Both the position numbers and the translations under genes were made by a program. From assembly GCA_023151115.1 (NCBI GenBank), contig JAKLJP010000002.1:355823-419822 (forward strand): a DNA stretch of 64,000 nucleotides. Reading direction: 5' to 3'. This document shows, in pieces, positions 32,602-41,283 of the stretch; the stretch's first letter is position 1; each line of letters starts with the position of its first letter. Under the pieces are notes generated by a model. The model made no database searches. It was not told the DNA's origin and saw nothing but the letters and a program-made list of their open reading frames with translations. The DNA is from Anaerolineae bacterium (GTDB lineage: Bacteria; Chloroflexota; Anaerolineae; 4572-78; J111).

Positions 32602-34398
32602 ATGGCAGCGCCGATGCCGACCCAATACCACCTACCCAACATTCGAGCTTTGCTCAACGCGGGCTTTAATGCCGAAGAACTGCGCCGGCTCTGCTACGAA
32701 GAGTCGGTCTTCCGGCCTGTCTACGACCAGTTGGCTGAAGAAACCGGCAAGGCCAGAATCATTGACCGGCTGATCGAGCATGCCGAACAGAAGATGCTGT
32801 TCGCTGCTCTCCTACCCCTGCTGCAAAGCCGCAACCCGGCCCGGTTTGAGGCGCACCAGCCGTATGAACGCAAGCCGCGCCTGTTTATCAGCTACAAACG
32901 CAGCGTCGAGCCGGATCAAACCCTCGCCAACCAGCTTTTTGTGGCGCTCGGCCAGCAGTACGACGTTTTTATTGACCAGACCATGTTCATCGGTACACCC
33001 TGGGCCGAGCGCATCGAGGCCGAACTGCGCGCCGCCGATTTTTTGATTACGCTCCTCTCCGCCGAGTCCATCGGCAGCGAAATGGTCCTGGCCGAAATCA
33101 AACTGGCCCACCAACTGGCCCAAACCCAGGGCGGACGCCCGGCCATTTTGCCGGTGCGCCTGGCCTACCGCGAGCCGTTCCAGTACCCCTTGAACGTCTA
33201 CCTCGACCCGCTGAACTGGGCCTTCTGGGCCGGCGAGAGCGACACGCCGGCCCTCATCGCCCAACTGGAGCAGGCCATTGCCGGCGGCGCGCTGTTGATT
33301 GATGCCCAGGCCAAAGCCGCGCTGCTCCGCGCCGGTCCGGCCCCCGCGCTGCCCCAACCCCTGGCGGCGGCCCAACCCCTGCGGCTCGAACTGCCCGAAG
33401 GCACCATGGACCCGGAATCGGCCTTTTATGTGGAACGGGCCGAGGATCACATCGCTCTGGCTGCCATCGCCCGCCAGGGCGTGACCGTCACCCTCAAAGC
33501 GCCGCGCCAGATGGGCAAAAGCTCGCTGCTGGTCCGCCTGAGCGAAGCGGCTGTTGAGGCCGGTAAACAAGTGGTCTTTCTGGATTTCCAACTGTTCGAC
33601 CAGGCCGCCCTGCGCGACCCCACCACCTTCTTTCGCCAGTTCTGTAGCTGGCTGAGCGACCAACTGGACCTGCCGGATACGGTGGATAATTATTGGCAAA
33701 TGCCGCTGGGCCAGACTCAGCGCTGCACCCGCTACCTCAGCCGCTACCTGCTCAAGGAGTTGGGCGGCCCCCTGGTTTTGGCTCTGGACGAGGTTGAAAC
33801 TGTTTTTGACGCCCCGTTTCGCTCCGATTTTTTTGGCATGCTGCGCGGCTGGCATAATAACCGCGCCCACCCGCTCGAAGGCAAGCTGTGGCGGCAGCTC
33901 GATCTGGCCCTGGTCACCTCGACCGAACCCTACCAACTGATCGAGAACTTAAACCAGTCGCCCTTCAATGTGGGCGAAGTGATCGAGTTGACCGATTTTA
34001 CCGCCGATCAGGTGGCCGACCTGAATCGCCGCCACGCTTCTCCGCTGACCCCGGCCCAGGAGCAGCAGTTAATGGCCCTGCTGGGCGGCCAGCCATACCT
34101 GGTCCGGCGGGCGCTGTATCTGGTGGCCAGCGGGCGCATCACTGCGGCTGATCTGTTTGCCCAGGCCACCGCCGACCGCGGCCCTTTTAGCGATCATCTC
34201 CGCAACCATCTTTTCCGCTTGCAGGGCCAGGCCGAACTGATTGCCGGGCTGCGGCAGGTGATTCGCCATCGTATTTGTCCCGACGAGGAAGTTTTTTTCC
34301 GGCTGCGCGGGGCCGGGTTGGTGCAGCGCGAAGGGCGAGAGGTATTGCCGCGCTGCCAATTGTATGCTGATTTCTTCCGGGAGCGTCTCGATGGCTGA
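32602..34398 (+). CDS. EAD-TIR-AAA protein (NLR-like effector/sensor)
   Basis: 598 residues. Residues 10-88 look like an effector-associated domain (type 7-like: IRALLNAGFNAEELRRLCY...FRPVYDQL...IIDRLIEHAE). A TIR domain follows at about 92-235 (RLFISYKRSVEPD), with the NADase Glu conserved as Glu165 in SEMVLAEIKLA. Next comes an AAA_35-type ATPase with Walker A at about 300-308 (APRQMGKSS) and Walker B LVLALDEVE. TIR domains of this kind cleave NAD+ once the protein oligomerises. The stop overlaps the start of a second ATPase gene by eight bases. Inferred role: conflict or defence signalling. Confidence 0.8.
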   Translation: MAAPMPTQYHLPNIRALLNAGFNAEELRRLCYEESVFRPVYDQLAEETGKARIIDRLIEHAEQKMLFAALLPLLQSRNPARFEAHQPYERKPRLFISYKRSVEPDQTLANQLFVALGQQYDVFIDQTMFIGTPWAERIEAELRAADFLITLLSAESIGSEMVLAEIKLAHQLAQTQGGRPAILPVRLAYREPFQYPLNVYLDPLNWAFWAGESDTPALIAQLEQAIAGGALLIDAQAKAALLRAGPAPALPQPLAAAQPLRLELPEGTMDPESAFYVERAEDHIALAAIARQGVTVTLKAPRQMGKSSLLVRLSEAAVEAGKQVVFLDFQLFDQAALRDPTTFFRQFCSWLSDQLDLPDTVDNYWQMPLGQTQRCTRYLSRYLLKELGGPLVLALDEVETVFDAPFRSDFFGMLRGWHNNRAHPLEGKLWRQLDLALVTSTEPYQLIENLNQSPFNVGEVIELTDFTADQVADLNRRHASPLTPAQEQQLMALLGGQPYLVRRALYLVASGRITAADLFAQATADRGPFSDHLRNHLFRLQGQAELIAGLRQVIRHRICPDEEVFFRLRGAGLVQREGREVLPRCQLYADFFRERLDG

Positions 34399-36412
34399 TC
34401 CTTCGCTTTACACCGTTGGCGGTACGGTGCAGGCCGGCAGCGGTTTGTACATTCCCCGCCAGGCCGATGCGGACTTGCTGAAACTGTGCCGGGCCGGGGC
34501 CTTTGCCTACATTTTAACCTCGCGCCAGATGGGCAAGTCGAGCCTGATGGTCCGCACCGCCGAACAACTGGCCCAGGAGGGGATTGTCTCGGTGATTATG
34601 GACCTGACCCAACTGGGCGTCCAGCTCACCGCCGAAGAGTGGTATTTGGGGCTGCTGACAACCATCGAGGACAGCCTGGCCCTCAAGACCAGCGCCGTCC
34701 AGTGGTGGCAAAATCAGACCCACCTGGGCTTGATCCAACGCCTGACCCTCTTTTTCCAAAAAGTGCTGCTGGCCGAAGTCGCCGCCCCGGTGGTCATCTT
34801 TATTGACGAGATTGACAGCACCCTCAGCCTGCGTTTTACCGACGACTTTTACGCCGCCATTCGCTTTCTCTACAATGCCCGCGCCGTCACCCCGGAGTTC
34901 CGGCGGCTCTCTTTTGTTTTGATTGGCGTAGCCACCCCCAGCGACCTGATCAGCGACCCGGAACGGACTCCCTTCAACATCGGCCAACGGGTGGACCTGG
35001 CCGACTTCACCCTTGAGGAGGCTTTGCCGCTGGCTGAGGGCTTCAACCTGCCGCCGGCTGAGGCCCGCCAACTGCTGAGCCGAGTACTCACCTGGACGGG
35101 CGGTCATCCCTACCTGACCCAACGCTTGTGCCAGGTGATTGCCGAACAGGATCATCAGCAGTGGAGCGAAACCGACCTGGAGCAGGCGGTAGCGCAAGCC
35201 TTTTTTGGCCGGCAAAGCGACCAGGACCACAACTTGCGCTTTGTGCATGATATGTTGACCAAACGCGCCCCCGACCCGGCCGAGGTGCTGGCCGTTTACC
35301 GCGACATCCGGCTAGGCCAAAACCCGGTACAGGATGAAGAACAATCCCCTGCCAAATCTCATCTTCGGCTGGCCGGGGTGGTCCGCCGTGAGGGGGATAG
35401 ATTGATTGTCCGCAATCGGATTTACGCCGAAGTTTTCAACCCGGCCTGGCTCAAACAGGTTGAGCCGGTCTATGGGGTCAGACACGAACTGGTGGGCAAA
35501 AATTTGGGACAGTATCAAATTGAAAGCATCATCGCCGAGGGCAGCAGCACCACCGTTTTCAAAGCTTACCAACCCCGCTTAAATCGTTACGCAGTGATTA
35601 AAGTATTACGCTCCTCCTTTAGCGCCGCCGACCCTAATTTTTCGGCCCGTTTTTTGCGCGAGGTTCAAGCCATCGCCCGCCTGGATCACCCCAGAATCCT
35701 GCCCATCTATGATTTTGGGGTGGAACAGGGTTATGCCTACACCGTCGTCCGCTATGTTGAAAGGGAGCAAACTTTAAAGGGTGCGATTCAGGATCAAAGC
35801 TTTGATCAGGCCCAAGCCGTAGCGTGGGTCATTCAGGTGGCCGAGGCCCTGGCCTACGCCCACCAGCACGGGGTGATGCACGGCAATGTCAAACCGGCCA
35901 ATATCTTGTTGGATAGCGGTCAGGCTTTACTGTCGGACTTTGGCTTGCTCAAAATTTATGAGGCCGCCACCAAGATGACCAGCACCGGGTCTATTCTCGG
36001 CACGCCCGTGTACATGTCGCCGGAGCAGGCTTCCGGCCTGCTCACAGACGCCCGCTCCGATCTTTACAGTCTGGGCCTCATTTTATATGAATTGTTAACC
36101 GGAAAAATTCCGCATGACGCCCCCACCCCCTTCGCCATTATTCTGGAACGAGTCACCAAGCCGCCCCCTCCCCCGCGCGCGCTGAACCCGGCCATTTCCC
36201 CACACCTGGAACAAGTGCTGCTCCGCGCCCTGGCCACCAAACCGGAAGACCGCTACCAGACCGCCGCCGATTTTATCAATGCCTTGCAAGCAACCGCCAA
36301 GGATGAACCGATGGCGTCGTCCCCAACTCAACAAACTGATGACTCGGCCAGCCTCCAGCCCCCGGCCCAAAAAACACCCTGGCACACGGCCTGGCGGAGT
36401 TGGTTCAAGTAA
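34391..36412 (+). CDS. AAA_35 ATPase fused to a Ser/Thr pseudokinase
   Basis: 673 residues from ATG 34391, overlapping the TIR gene. Residues 1-350 form an ATPase closely similar to that of the upstream gene: Walker A TSRQMGKSS (43-51), Walker B VVIFIDEID (about 132-140), sensor-like GGHPYLTQRLC. A PknB-like kinase domain follows at about 370-640. Lys404 (VIKVL) and DFG Asp516 are kept, but the catalytic loop reads MHGNVKPAN instead of HRD, with Asn499 in place of the catalytic Asp. The glycine loop is also weak (EGSSTTV). It is probably a nucleotide-binding scaffold that senses or recruits through the pseudokinase. Confidence 0.8.
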   Translation: MADPSLYTVGGTVQAGSGLYIPRQADADLLKLCRAGAFAYILTSRQMGKSSLMVRTAEQLAQEGIVSVIMDLTQLGVQLTAEEWYLGLLTTIEDSLALKTSAVQWWQNQTHLGLIQRLTLFFQKVLLAEVAAPVVIFIDEIDSTLSLRFTDDFYAAIRFLYNARAVTPEFRRLSFVLIGVATPSDLISDPERTPFNIGQRVDLADFTLEEALPLAEGFNLPPAEARQLLSRVLTWTGGHPYLTQRLCQVIAEQDHQQWSETDLEQAVAQAFFGRQSDQDHNLRFVHDMLTKRAPDPAEVLAVYRDIRLGQNPVQDEEQSPAKSHLRLAGVVRREGDRLIVRNRIYAEVFNPAWLKQVEPVYGVRHELVGKNLGQYQIESIIAEGSSTTVFKAYQPRLNRYAVIKVLRSSFSAADPNFSARFLREVQAIARLDHPRILPIYDFGVEQGYAYTVVRYVEREQTLKGAIQDQSFDQAQAVAWVIQVAEALAYAHQHGVMHGNVKPANILLDSGQALLSDFGLLKIYEAATKMTSTGSILGTPVYMSPEQASGLLTDARSDLYSLGLILYELLTGKIPHDAPTPFAIILERVTKPPPPPRALNPAISPHLEQVLLRALATKPEDRYQTAADFINALQATAKDEPMASSPTQQTDDSASLQPPAQKTPWHTAWRSWFK

Positions 36413-36422
36413 AAAGATAGAC

Positions 36423-36453
36423 CTCATGGGTTTTCCAAACCTGTAAGGTCTGC
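36423..36453 (+). terminator. Hairpin after the pseudokinase gene
   Basis: Imperfect 14-bp stem GACCTCATGGGTTT/AAACCTGTAAGGTC with a three-base loop. There is no strong T tract. Its words resemble the hairpin at 59218-59258. Confidence 0.45.
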
Positions 36454-36472
36454 CCCAAAATTCATTCCTTCC

Positions 36473-36502
36473 TTGACGTTAACCAATCACTCCCTTTATA
36501 AT
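36473..36502 (+). promoter_or_regulatory. Promoter of the Ser/Thr-rich surface protein gene
   Basis: TTGACG (36473-36478) and TATAAT (36497-36502) with an 18-base spacer. It predicts a leader of about 215 bases before ATG 36724. Confidence 0.6.
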
Positions 36503-36539
36503 AGGAGAGCATTCGGAAACTCCACAGTAACCTTTACCA

Positions 36540-36650
36540 CCGGCGCTCGTCCGGCCATGAAGTCGCCGGACTATGAAACAACGCCCGATTAATCGGGCTA
36601 AAGCCGGGTCAACCCGGCGTTGTTCCCTAGCCCTGGCATTCATGCCGGGG
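36540..36650 (+). other. Structured 5' leader
   Basis: Several nested hairpins. The outer pair is AACAACGCC/GGCGTTGTT (36577-36585, 36616-36624), enclosing CCCGATTAATCGGG and CCGGGTCAACCCGG as a three-way junction. CCCTGGCATTCATGCCGGGG follows. It matches no riboswitch class I know and may be another interspersed repeat. Confidence 0.4.
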
Positions 36651-36723
36651 CGGGCGGTCAGCCAAAAAAGTTTCCGATCGCTTTCAGGAACACAATCGGT
36701 TAACCTCCGAAAGGGACCCACCC

Positions 36724-38061
36724 ATGACGAGTCAACGGAAACCCTCCTCCCCTTTGTTTCAATCAATTTCAAAACCATTTGAACGCTCGCCGGCCTGGGT
36801 CAGGGTTCTCTCCTGGTGTATCCTGGGCGTTATTACCGCTGTGTTGGTAGCTACTTTAATTTCCTGTCCCATCCTGCTGCTATTGCGACTGCTCTCTCCT
36901 AACAACTTTCCGGCTGGCCTGAGTCAAGGCCAGGCCAATTCAGGCGACTCAACTCTCACCCCGGCTCTGATCTCATCGCCCGCGCCGGTTGGGTCGCCTG
37001 GGAGGGGTACATCGTCACCATCATCGTTGGAAGGTACAGCGGCCAATTCGACCCTGCCTGCTGAGTCTCAGGCAGAGGGTACTCCCTCCCTTCTGTCGCC
37101 AACCGGCTCAACTGGTAGCAGCAGCGAATCCCCGTCGTCTTCGGCCACGGAGACAATCCCCGACGATGCCTCGGCCAATTCGACTACGTCCGCTGAGGCT
37201 CAGTCAAGCGACTCCCTTGAGAGCGGCACAGAAATGCCGTCATCCTCGGCCACCGGGACAGCTTCGGATGGCACATCAGCCAGTTCAGCCACCCCCGGCG
37301 CAGCCCCCTCCGACGGTACAGCCTCTCTGTTGACTTCGGCCACCCCGGATAGCGCCGGGCTAACCGCAACCGCCCGTTTGTCTGCCTCTTCGTCCACGCC
37401 AACCCCGATTCCACCTTCGCCCACTGCCACTCGCACGCCGACGCCAACCGTCCCCACTGTCACCCCCACCCCGCGCGGGCCGACGCCTCCGCCTCGCCGC
37501 ACCCCTGCCCCTTACACCGTCGTTCCATCTAGCAATCCGGCCCCGCCGCCCACGCCCGTACCGCTGCCAACCAATACCCCTCGCCCCCCCTCGACTCCCA
37601 CTCCGGCCACGCCGACCCCTGTCGCGGTGCAGCCTGTCTCGACCCGCATTGTGGCCCCGGCGGCTGCGCCCAACCTGCCCAGCGGTATCCTCACCTTGCT
37701 TGACCCCATTTCGACCGAAATTCCGCCCTCACGCGGCCCCACCACCTTTATCTGGGAATGGCTTGGCGATCCCCTGCCGCCCGAATACGGCTTTGAGGTG
37801 CGGGTCTGGCTGACCGGCGAACCCCAGGCCGGGGTGCATGACGCCGTGCTGGATCGCCGGGAGGACCGTATCGAATTTCTCGGTTCCAACCGTTACCAGC
37901 TCAAAGTCGGCAATATTCGCTACGCTCAGGGCGTTTTGGGCCGCGAAGGCATCTACAATTGGACCGTCGCCGTGGTCCGTGTCAGCCCGGCCTACGCCGA
38001 TTTTGGCCTGCAAGCCGTCCCTGCCCGTTTTTTGTATGAACCTTTCCAGCTTGGCCGGTAA
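36724..38061 (+). CDS. Membrane-anchored Ser/Thr/Pro-rich surface protein
   Basis: 445 residues. A short cytoplasmic N-terminus, then one membrane helix at about 22-52 (VLSWCILGVITAVLVATLISC). A very low-complexity Ser/Thr/Ala/Pro region covers about 60-310, and a folded C-terminal domain of about 125 residues starts near ILTLLDPIST. The C-terminal block with WEWLGDPLPPEYGFEVRVW recurs in Chloroflexota tail domains in my memory, without known function. The repeated SSATGTASDGTSA-like units suggest a stalk. Expected on the outer face of the cell. Confidence 0.65.
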   Translation: MTSQRKPSSPLFQSISKPFERSPAWVRVLSWCILGVITAVLVATLISCPILLLLRLLSPNNFPAGLSQGQANSGDSTLTPALISSPAPVGSPGRGTSSPSSLEGTAANSTLPAESQAEGTPSLLSPTGSTGSSSESPSSSATETIPDDASANSTTSAEAQSSDSLESGTEMPSSSATGTASDGTSASSATPGAAPSDGTASLLTSATPDSAGLTATARLSASSSTPTPIPPSPTATRTPTPTVPTVTPTPRGPTPPPRRTPAPYTVVPSSNPAPPPTPVPLPTNTPRPPSTPTPATPTPVAVQPVSTRIVAPAAAPNLPSGILTLLDPISTEIPPSRGPTTFIWEWLGDPLPPEYGFEVRVWLTGEPQAGVHDAVLDRREDRIEFLGSNRYQLKVGNIRYAQGVLGREGIYNWTVAVVRVSPAYADFGLQAVPARFLYEPFQLGR

Positions 38062-38181
38062 ACGGGTAAGGAGTGCTATGTCTATCATAATTCCTGAATC
38101 GCACCGGGACCTACTCGAAAAACCTACTCTTGCTTGAGCATTTTGCCACAATGAATGTCGAGAGAAAATAGGGAGCAAACA

Positions 38182-38991
38182 ATGTCAAACTGGCTTTCCG
38201 GTAGTGTGGTTGCCAATAATTTTAACTTCCATTATCATCGAACTGGAGGAGATAAGCCGCCCCTGGTGCTGGCCCACGGTATCACCGATAATGGCCTGTG
38301 TTGGACACGCACTGCTGAGGCTTTGGAAAAAGAGTATGATTTGATTATGGTTGATGCCCGCGGCCACGGCCTCTCTGATGCGCCAGAAACAGGCTATACC
38401 CCCGAAGACCGGGCGGCTGACCTGGCCGGCTTCATCGAGGCTCTTAACCTGGACAGACCTTACTTGATGGGCCACTCGATGGGCGCTGATACTATCGCCC
38501 TTACAGCCGCTTATTATCCTCATCTGGTCGGGTGCGCTATCCTTGAAGACCCCCCGTGGTATGAAGGTTTAGTTTCGGAGGAATCGAGAGAAACTTCAAC
38601 CGGCCAATGGCACGCCAACTTGCTCGAACAAAAATCCAGAACCTTTGAAGCATTAGTTACCGCTGCGCGGGAAGAACACCCCCAATGGAGCGCCATCGAG
38701 TTTGGAGCGTGGGCACAGGCCAAGTTACAGGTGAGTCCCGACGTGCTTCGGGTGATTAGAGAGTTACGGCCTCATTGGCGCGAAACTGTAGCTAAAATTA
38801 CTTGCCCCACTTTGCTAATTACCGGCGATCCCAAATTGGGAGGTCTTGTCACCTCAGAAGTGGCTGCCGAAGTAGCCCGTTTATGTCCTCACGTTAGCCT
38901 AGCCCCTATTGCCGGCGCAGGACACAGCGTTCGCCGGGAGCAATTCGAGCAGTTTATAAACATAGTGACCGTTTTCTTGGCGGGGATGTAG
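38182..38991 (+). CDS. Alpha/beta hydrolase
   Basis: 269 residues from ATG 38182, preferred over ATG 38155 because AGGGAG lies eight bases upstream. Alpha/beta-hydrolase fold with oxyanion motif LAHGITDN, nucleophile elbow GHSMGA (Ser near residue 99), an acid after the sixth strand (TGDPKLGG) and catalytic His in GAGHSVRREQ. Similar enzymes hydrolyse esters, lactones or C-C bonds; the substrate is not predictable. Single gene, with no neighbour of related function. Confidence 0.82.
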   Translation: MSNWLSGSVVANNFNFHYHRTGGDKPPLVLAHGITDNGLCWTRTAEALEKEYDLIMVDARGHGLSDAPETGYTPEDRAADLAGFIEALNLDRPYLMGHSMGADTIALTAAYYPHLVGCAILEDPPWYEGLVSEESRETSTGQWHANLLEQKSRTFEALVTAAREEHPQWSAIEFGAWAQAKLQVSPDVLRVIRELRPHWRETVAKITCPTLLITGDPKLGGLVTSEVAAEVARLCPHVSLAPIAGAGHSVRREQFEQFINIVTVFLAGM

Positions 38992-39013
38992 GATTTTTCC
39001 GTAGGAGTATCGT

Positions 39014-39320
39014 GTGACCCAAACTACGGCTCCCCCTTCCGGTATTCGAGATAACCTCAGCCGGGGATCGGTGGGGGATTTCCTCAAGGAAAAGATTCAG
39101 CGGTGGTGGTAAAAAACTCAACCACAAAGCACACCAAGTAGACCCAAAGATCACCAAGAAGAAATCTTTGTGCCCTTTGTGAAACCCTTTGTGCCCTTTG
39201 TGAACCCTTTGTGGCCTCTGTGGTAAAAATGCCCTGGAAGGGGAGATTGACCGGCTGGTGTATCAACTCTTTGGCTTGACAGCGGAGAAAATCGCTATGG
39301 TGGAGGAGGCGGGGCGGTGA
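39014..39320 (+). pseudogene. Remnant of a large helicase/DNA-methylase-type gene
   Basis: The first piece, from GTG 39014 after TAGGAG, reads IRDNLSRGSVGDFLKEKIQ, which resembles the start of long PLD/SNF2 helicase proteins of restriction islands. It ends in a stop at 39110-39112. A second open piece (39231-39320) reads EIDRLVYQLFGLTAEK, like the C-terminus of Eco57I-type methylase/helicase proteins. Almost the whole middle is missing. A tandem-word hairpin (39116-39219), bordered by the direct repeat GTGGTAAAAA, sits exactly at the junction. The DUF3800 gene begins inside its last codons. Confidence 0.6.
39116..39219. repeat. Tandem-word hairpin at a deletion junction
   Basis: Left arm words CCACAAAG and CACCAAG, right arm CCCTTTGTG repeated three times and CCTCTGTGG. 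Direct repeat GTGGTAAAAA at 39106-39115 and 39220-39229. Confidence 0.6.
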
Positions 39321-40027
39321 GCCAGGTTTATAACGTCTACTGTGATGAGAGCGGCCACCTGGAACACGATGGCCTGCCAGTAATGGTATTGGGGGCAGTC
39401 TGGTGTCCACTGGAGAAGGTACCCGAAATCTCAACGCGTCTGCGCGAAATTAAACGGCAGCACCATCTGCCCCCGGATTTCGAGGTCAAATGGGTCAAAG
39501 TTTCGCCGGCCAAACGGGATTTTTATCTCAACCTGCTGGATTATTTTTTTGACGATGACGACCTGCACTTTAGAGCCTTGATTGTGCCGGATAAAAACAA
39601 GCTGGTTCACGCGGAATTCAACCAAACGCACGACGACTGGTATTACAAAATGTACTTTGATCTGCTTAAAGTGATCCTATCGCCGCTCAGTTGCTACCGC
39701 ATTTACCTGGATATTAAGGACACTCAGGGTGCGGCTAAAGTGGTCAAACTGCACCAGGTGTTGAGCAACAGCATGTACGATTTTTCGCGCGAGATTGTGG
39801 AGCGGGTGCAGTTAGTGCGTTCGCACGAAGTAGAACTTTTACAATTGGCCGATTTGCTAATTGGAGCCATCGCTTACGCTAATCGGGGCTTAGCCACCAG
39901 CCCGGCCAAACTCGCGCTGGTGGAGCGGCTCCGGCAGCGTTCCGGCTACGGCCTCACCCGTACCACGCTGCTGCGCGAAGAAAAAGTAAATTTATTCCGC
40001 TGGCACGCCTCGTGGAGGCGGGGGTGA
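39317..40027 (+). CDS. DUF3800 family protein
   Basis: 236 residues from GTG 39317, with GGAGGAGG upstream, inside the end of the gene remnant before it. DUF3800 pattern: YCDESGHLE at the N-terminus, an internal IYLDIKD, and a C-terminal LLQLADLLIGAIAYA, with conserved acidic residues like an RNase H-fold nuclease. These proteins are often found in defence islands or mobile regions, and a metal-dependent nuclease role is suspected. Overlaps the next gene by four bases (GTGA). Confidence 0.8.
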   Translation: MSQVYNVYCDESGHLEHDGLPVMVLGAVWCPLEKVPEISTRLREIKRQHHLPPDFEVKWVKVSPAKRDFYLNLLDYFFDDDDLHFRALIVPDKNKLVHAEFNQTHDDWYYKMYFDLLKVILSPLSCYRIYLDIKDTQGAAKVVKLHQVLSNSMYDFSREIVERVQLVRSHEVELLQLADLLIGAIAYANRGLATSPAKLALVERLRQRSGYGLTRTTLLREEKVNLFRWHASWRRG

Positions 40028-40536
40028 ACCTGGCTGCTGCTATCAATCCACTCGATTGGCTACCCGATCTGGTGCGGTTGGCCGATTTCGATGGGAATTG
40101 GAATCGGTATGAGGCCGCCTTGTATGCCTGCTTTAAGCAGGATTTTATAGACAGCGTTCCACTTTTTGAAGGCAAGCCCCTGGCACTGAAGCGCCATCCT
40201 ATAAACCAGAGAAAAGAAGCCACCTTTTGGCATATCATTTCCGACGGGGATAACGAAGCCGAACGGCTGCCCGATTTACGCCGGTGCGAACGGATTCGTT
40301 GGCCTCGGCCTATCATTGAGCATTGTGGCGAGCCGATGGTGAAAGTTTGGGAGAATGAACGGAAGGGCGAGCGGCGAGTCTGCCTTTGGTTAGAACAGCA
40401 GGAATACCTGGTTATTTTAGCCCGGCGCCAGGGATATGTAATCTTCTGGACAGCCTACCCGGTACCCCAGCCTCACCAGCAGCGCAAACTGCAAAAAGAG
40501 TACGAGGCTTATAAAAAGGCTAAGGTCGCCCCGTAG
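40024..40536 (+). CDS. Unknown protein coupled to DUF3800
   Basis: 170 residues. Start GTG 40024 overlaps the upstream stop as GTGA, with GGAGG six bases before. GTG 40012 is an alternative. No signal or membrane segment. The C-terminal half (RRVCLWLEQQEYLVILARR, then FWTAYPV) resembles small BECR/RelE-like nuclease domains of phage-associated proteins, a weak resemblance only. Coupling to DUF3800 suggests a two-gene module left from an older restriction or defence locus. Confidence 0.5.
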   Translation: MNLAAAINPLDWLPDLVRLADFDGNWNRYEAALYACFKQDFIDSVPLFEGKPLALKRHPINQRKEATFWHIISDGDNEAERLPDLRRCERIRWPRPIIEHCGEPMVKVWENERKGERRVCLWLEQQEYLVILARRQGYVIFWTAYPVPQPHQQRKLQKEYEAYKKAKVAP

Positions 40537-40620
40537 GACGACCTCGTTACTCCTTCTACACATGGTAGATGAGCTACTATTATTTTACTCGAAAATTGAT
40601 ATGTAATCAAGAGGTTTTGC

Positions 40621-40713
40621 TTAAAATTTGAATTGGCCCATGACCTGGGCCGGGATACCTCAGACATTCTGGCTTGCTGGATCACCGAATTAAAGAAAGT
40701 CCACGCTTATTAG
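40621..40713 (+). pseudogene. Possible C-terminal gene relic
   Basis: 31 codons reading LKFELAHDLGRDTSDIL...WITELKKVHAY and stop, without a start codon or ribosome site. The composition is protein-like, but it is too short to be sure. Confidence 0.25.
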
Positions 40714-40735
40714 AGTAAAACCTGACAGACCCACT

Positions 40736-41074
40736 ATGAAAAACTCAGCCCCCTTTTTCACCGCGATGGCTCTCTTCTTCGCGATAGTTTCGTATGTTCT
40801 GCTCTACCTGTATACCCACTGGTCTTTTTATGTGATGTGGCTCGTCGCCTGGGGGGCGGCTACCTTTTTTCTGTACACAGTTGATAAAACCCAGGCTATT
40901 CTGGGCAACTGGCGTATTCCCGAACAGGTTTTACATCTTTTTGCCCTGGTCGGTGGGGTATTCGGGGGCTGGTTGGGTATGTTCGTGCTCTGGCACAAAG
41001 TGAGAAAGCCGGCGTTTTGGGTGATTTTATTGGTGAGCACAGTTATTCAAGTGGTTGTATCGCAGTGGTTTTAG
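40736..41074 (+). CDS. DUF1294 membrane protein
   Basis: 112 residues with three to four membrane helices. Between helices 2 and 3 it has YTVDKTQAILGNWRIPE, and after helix 3 GGVFGGWLGMFVLWHKVRK, the signature of DUF1294. Short stand-alone version without the cold-shock domain found in some members. Inner membrane; function unknown. Confidence 0.85.
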   Translation: MKNSAPFFTAMALFFAIVSYVLLYLYTHWSFYVMWLVAWGAATFFLYTVDKTQAILGNWRIPEQVLHLFALVGGVFGGWLGMFVLWHKVRKPAFWVILLVSTVIQVVVSQWF

Positions 41075-41165
41075 CCTACTGAAAATGCCGCTTGCCCCAT
41101 TTCCCCACTGGCAAAGTTGATGCTATAGTGTAGCAGCGGCTTCAACAGCCCAAGTCAAAAATTCA

Positions 41166-41278
41166 GGGAGTAGGAAGTAAGAGAAAGAAGATGGAAGATT
41201 GAAGATAGAAGATAGAAAAAAGCTATCTTCTATCCTCTATTTTCTATCCTCTATCTTCCCCTACTCCCTTACTCTCTA
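41166..41278. repeat. Tandem-word hairpin (GAAGATAGAA words)
   Basis: GGGAGTAG/CTACTCCC ends and repeated GAAGATAGAA pairing with CTATCTTCTATCC and TCTATCTTCC. It fills the leader of the SMC gene. Confidence 0.65.
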
Positions 41279-41283
41279 CCCCT

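Noticed and set aside
36540..36650. Known riboswitch in the long leader
   Set aside because: No conserved core of cobalamin, TPP, SAM, glycine or c-di-GMP riboswitches is visible; only nested palindromes.
40621..40713. Short frame ending in a Lys/His-rich tail as a real small gene
   Set aside because: No start codon or ribosome site; kept only as a low-confidence relic.
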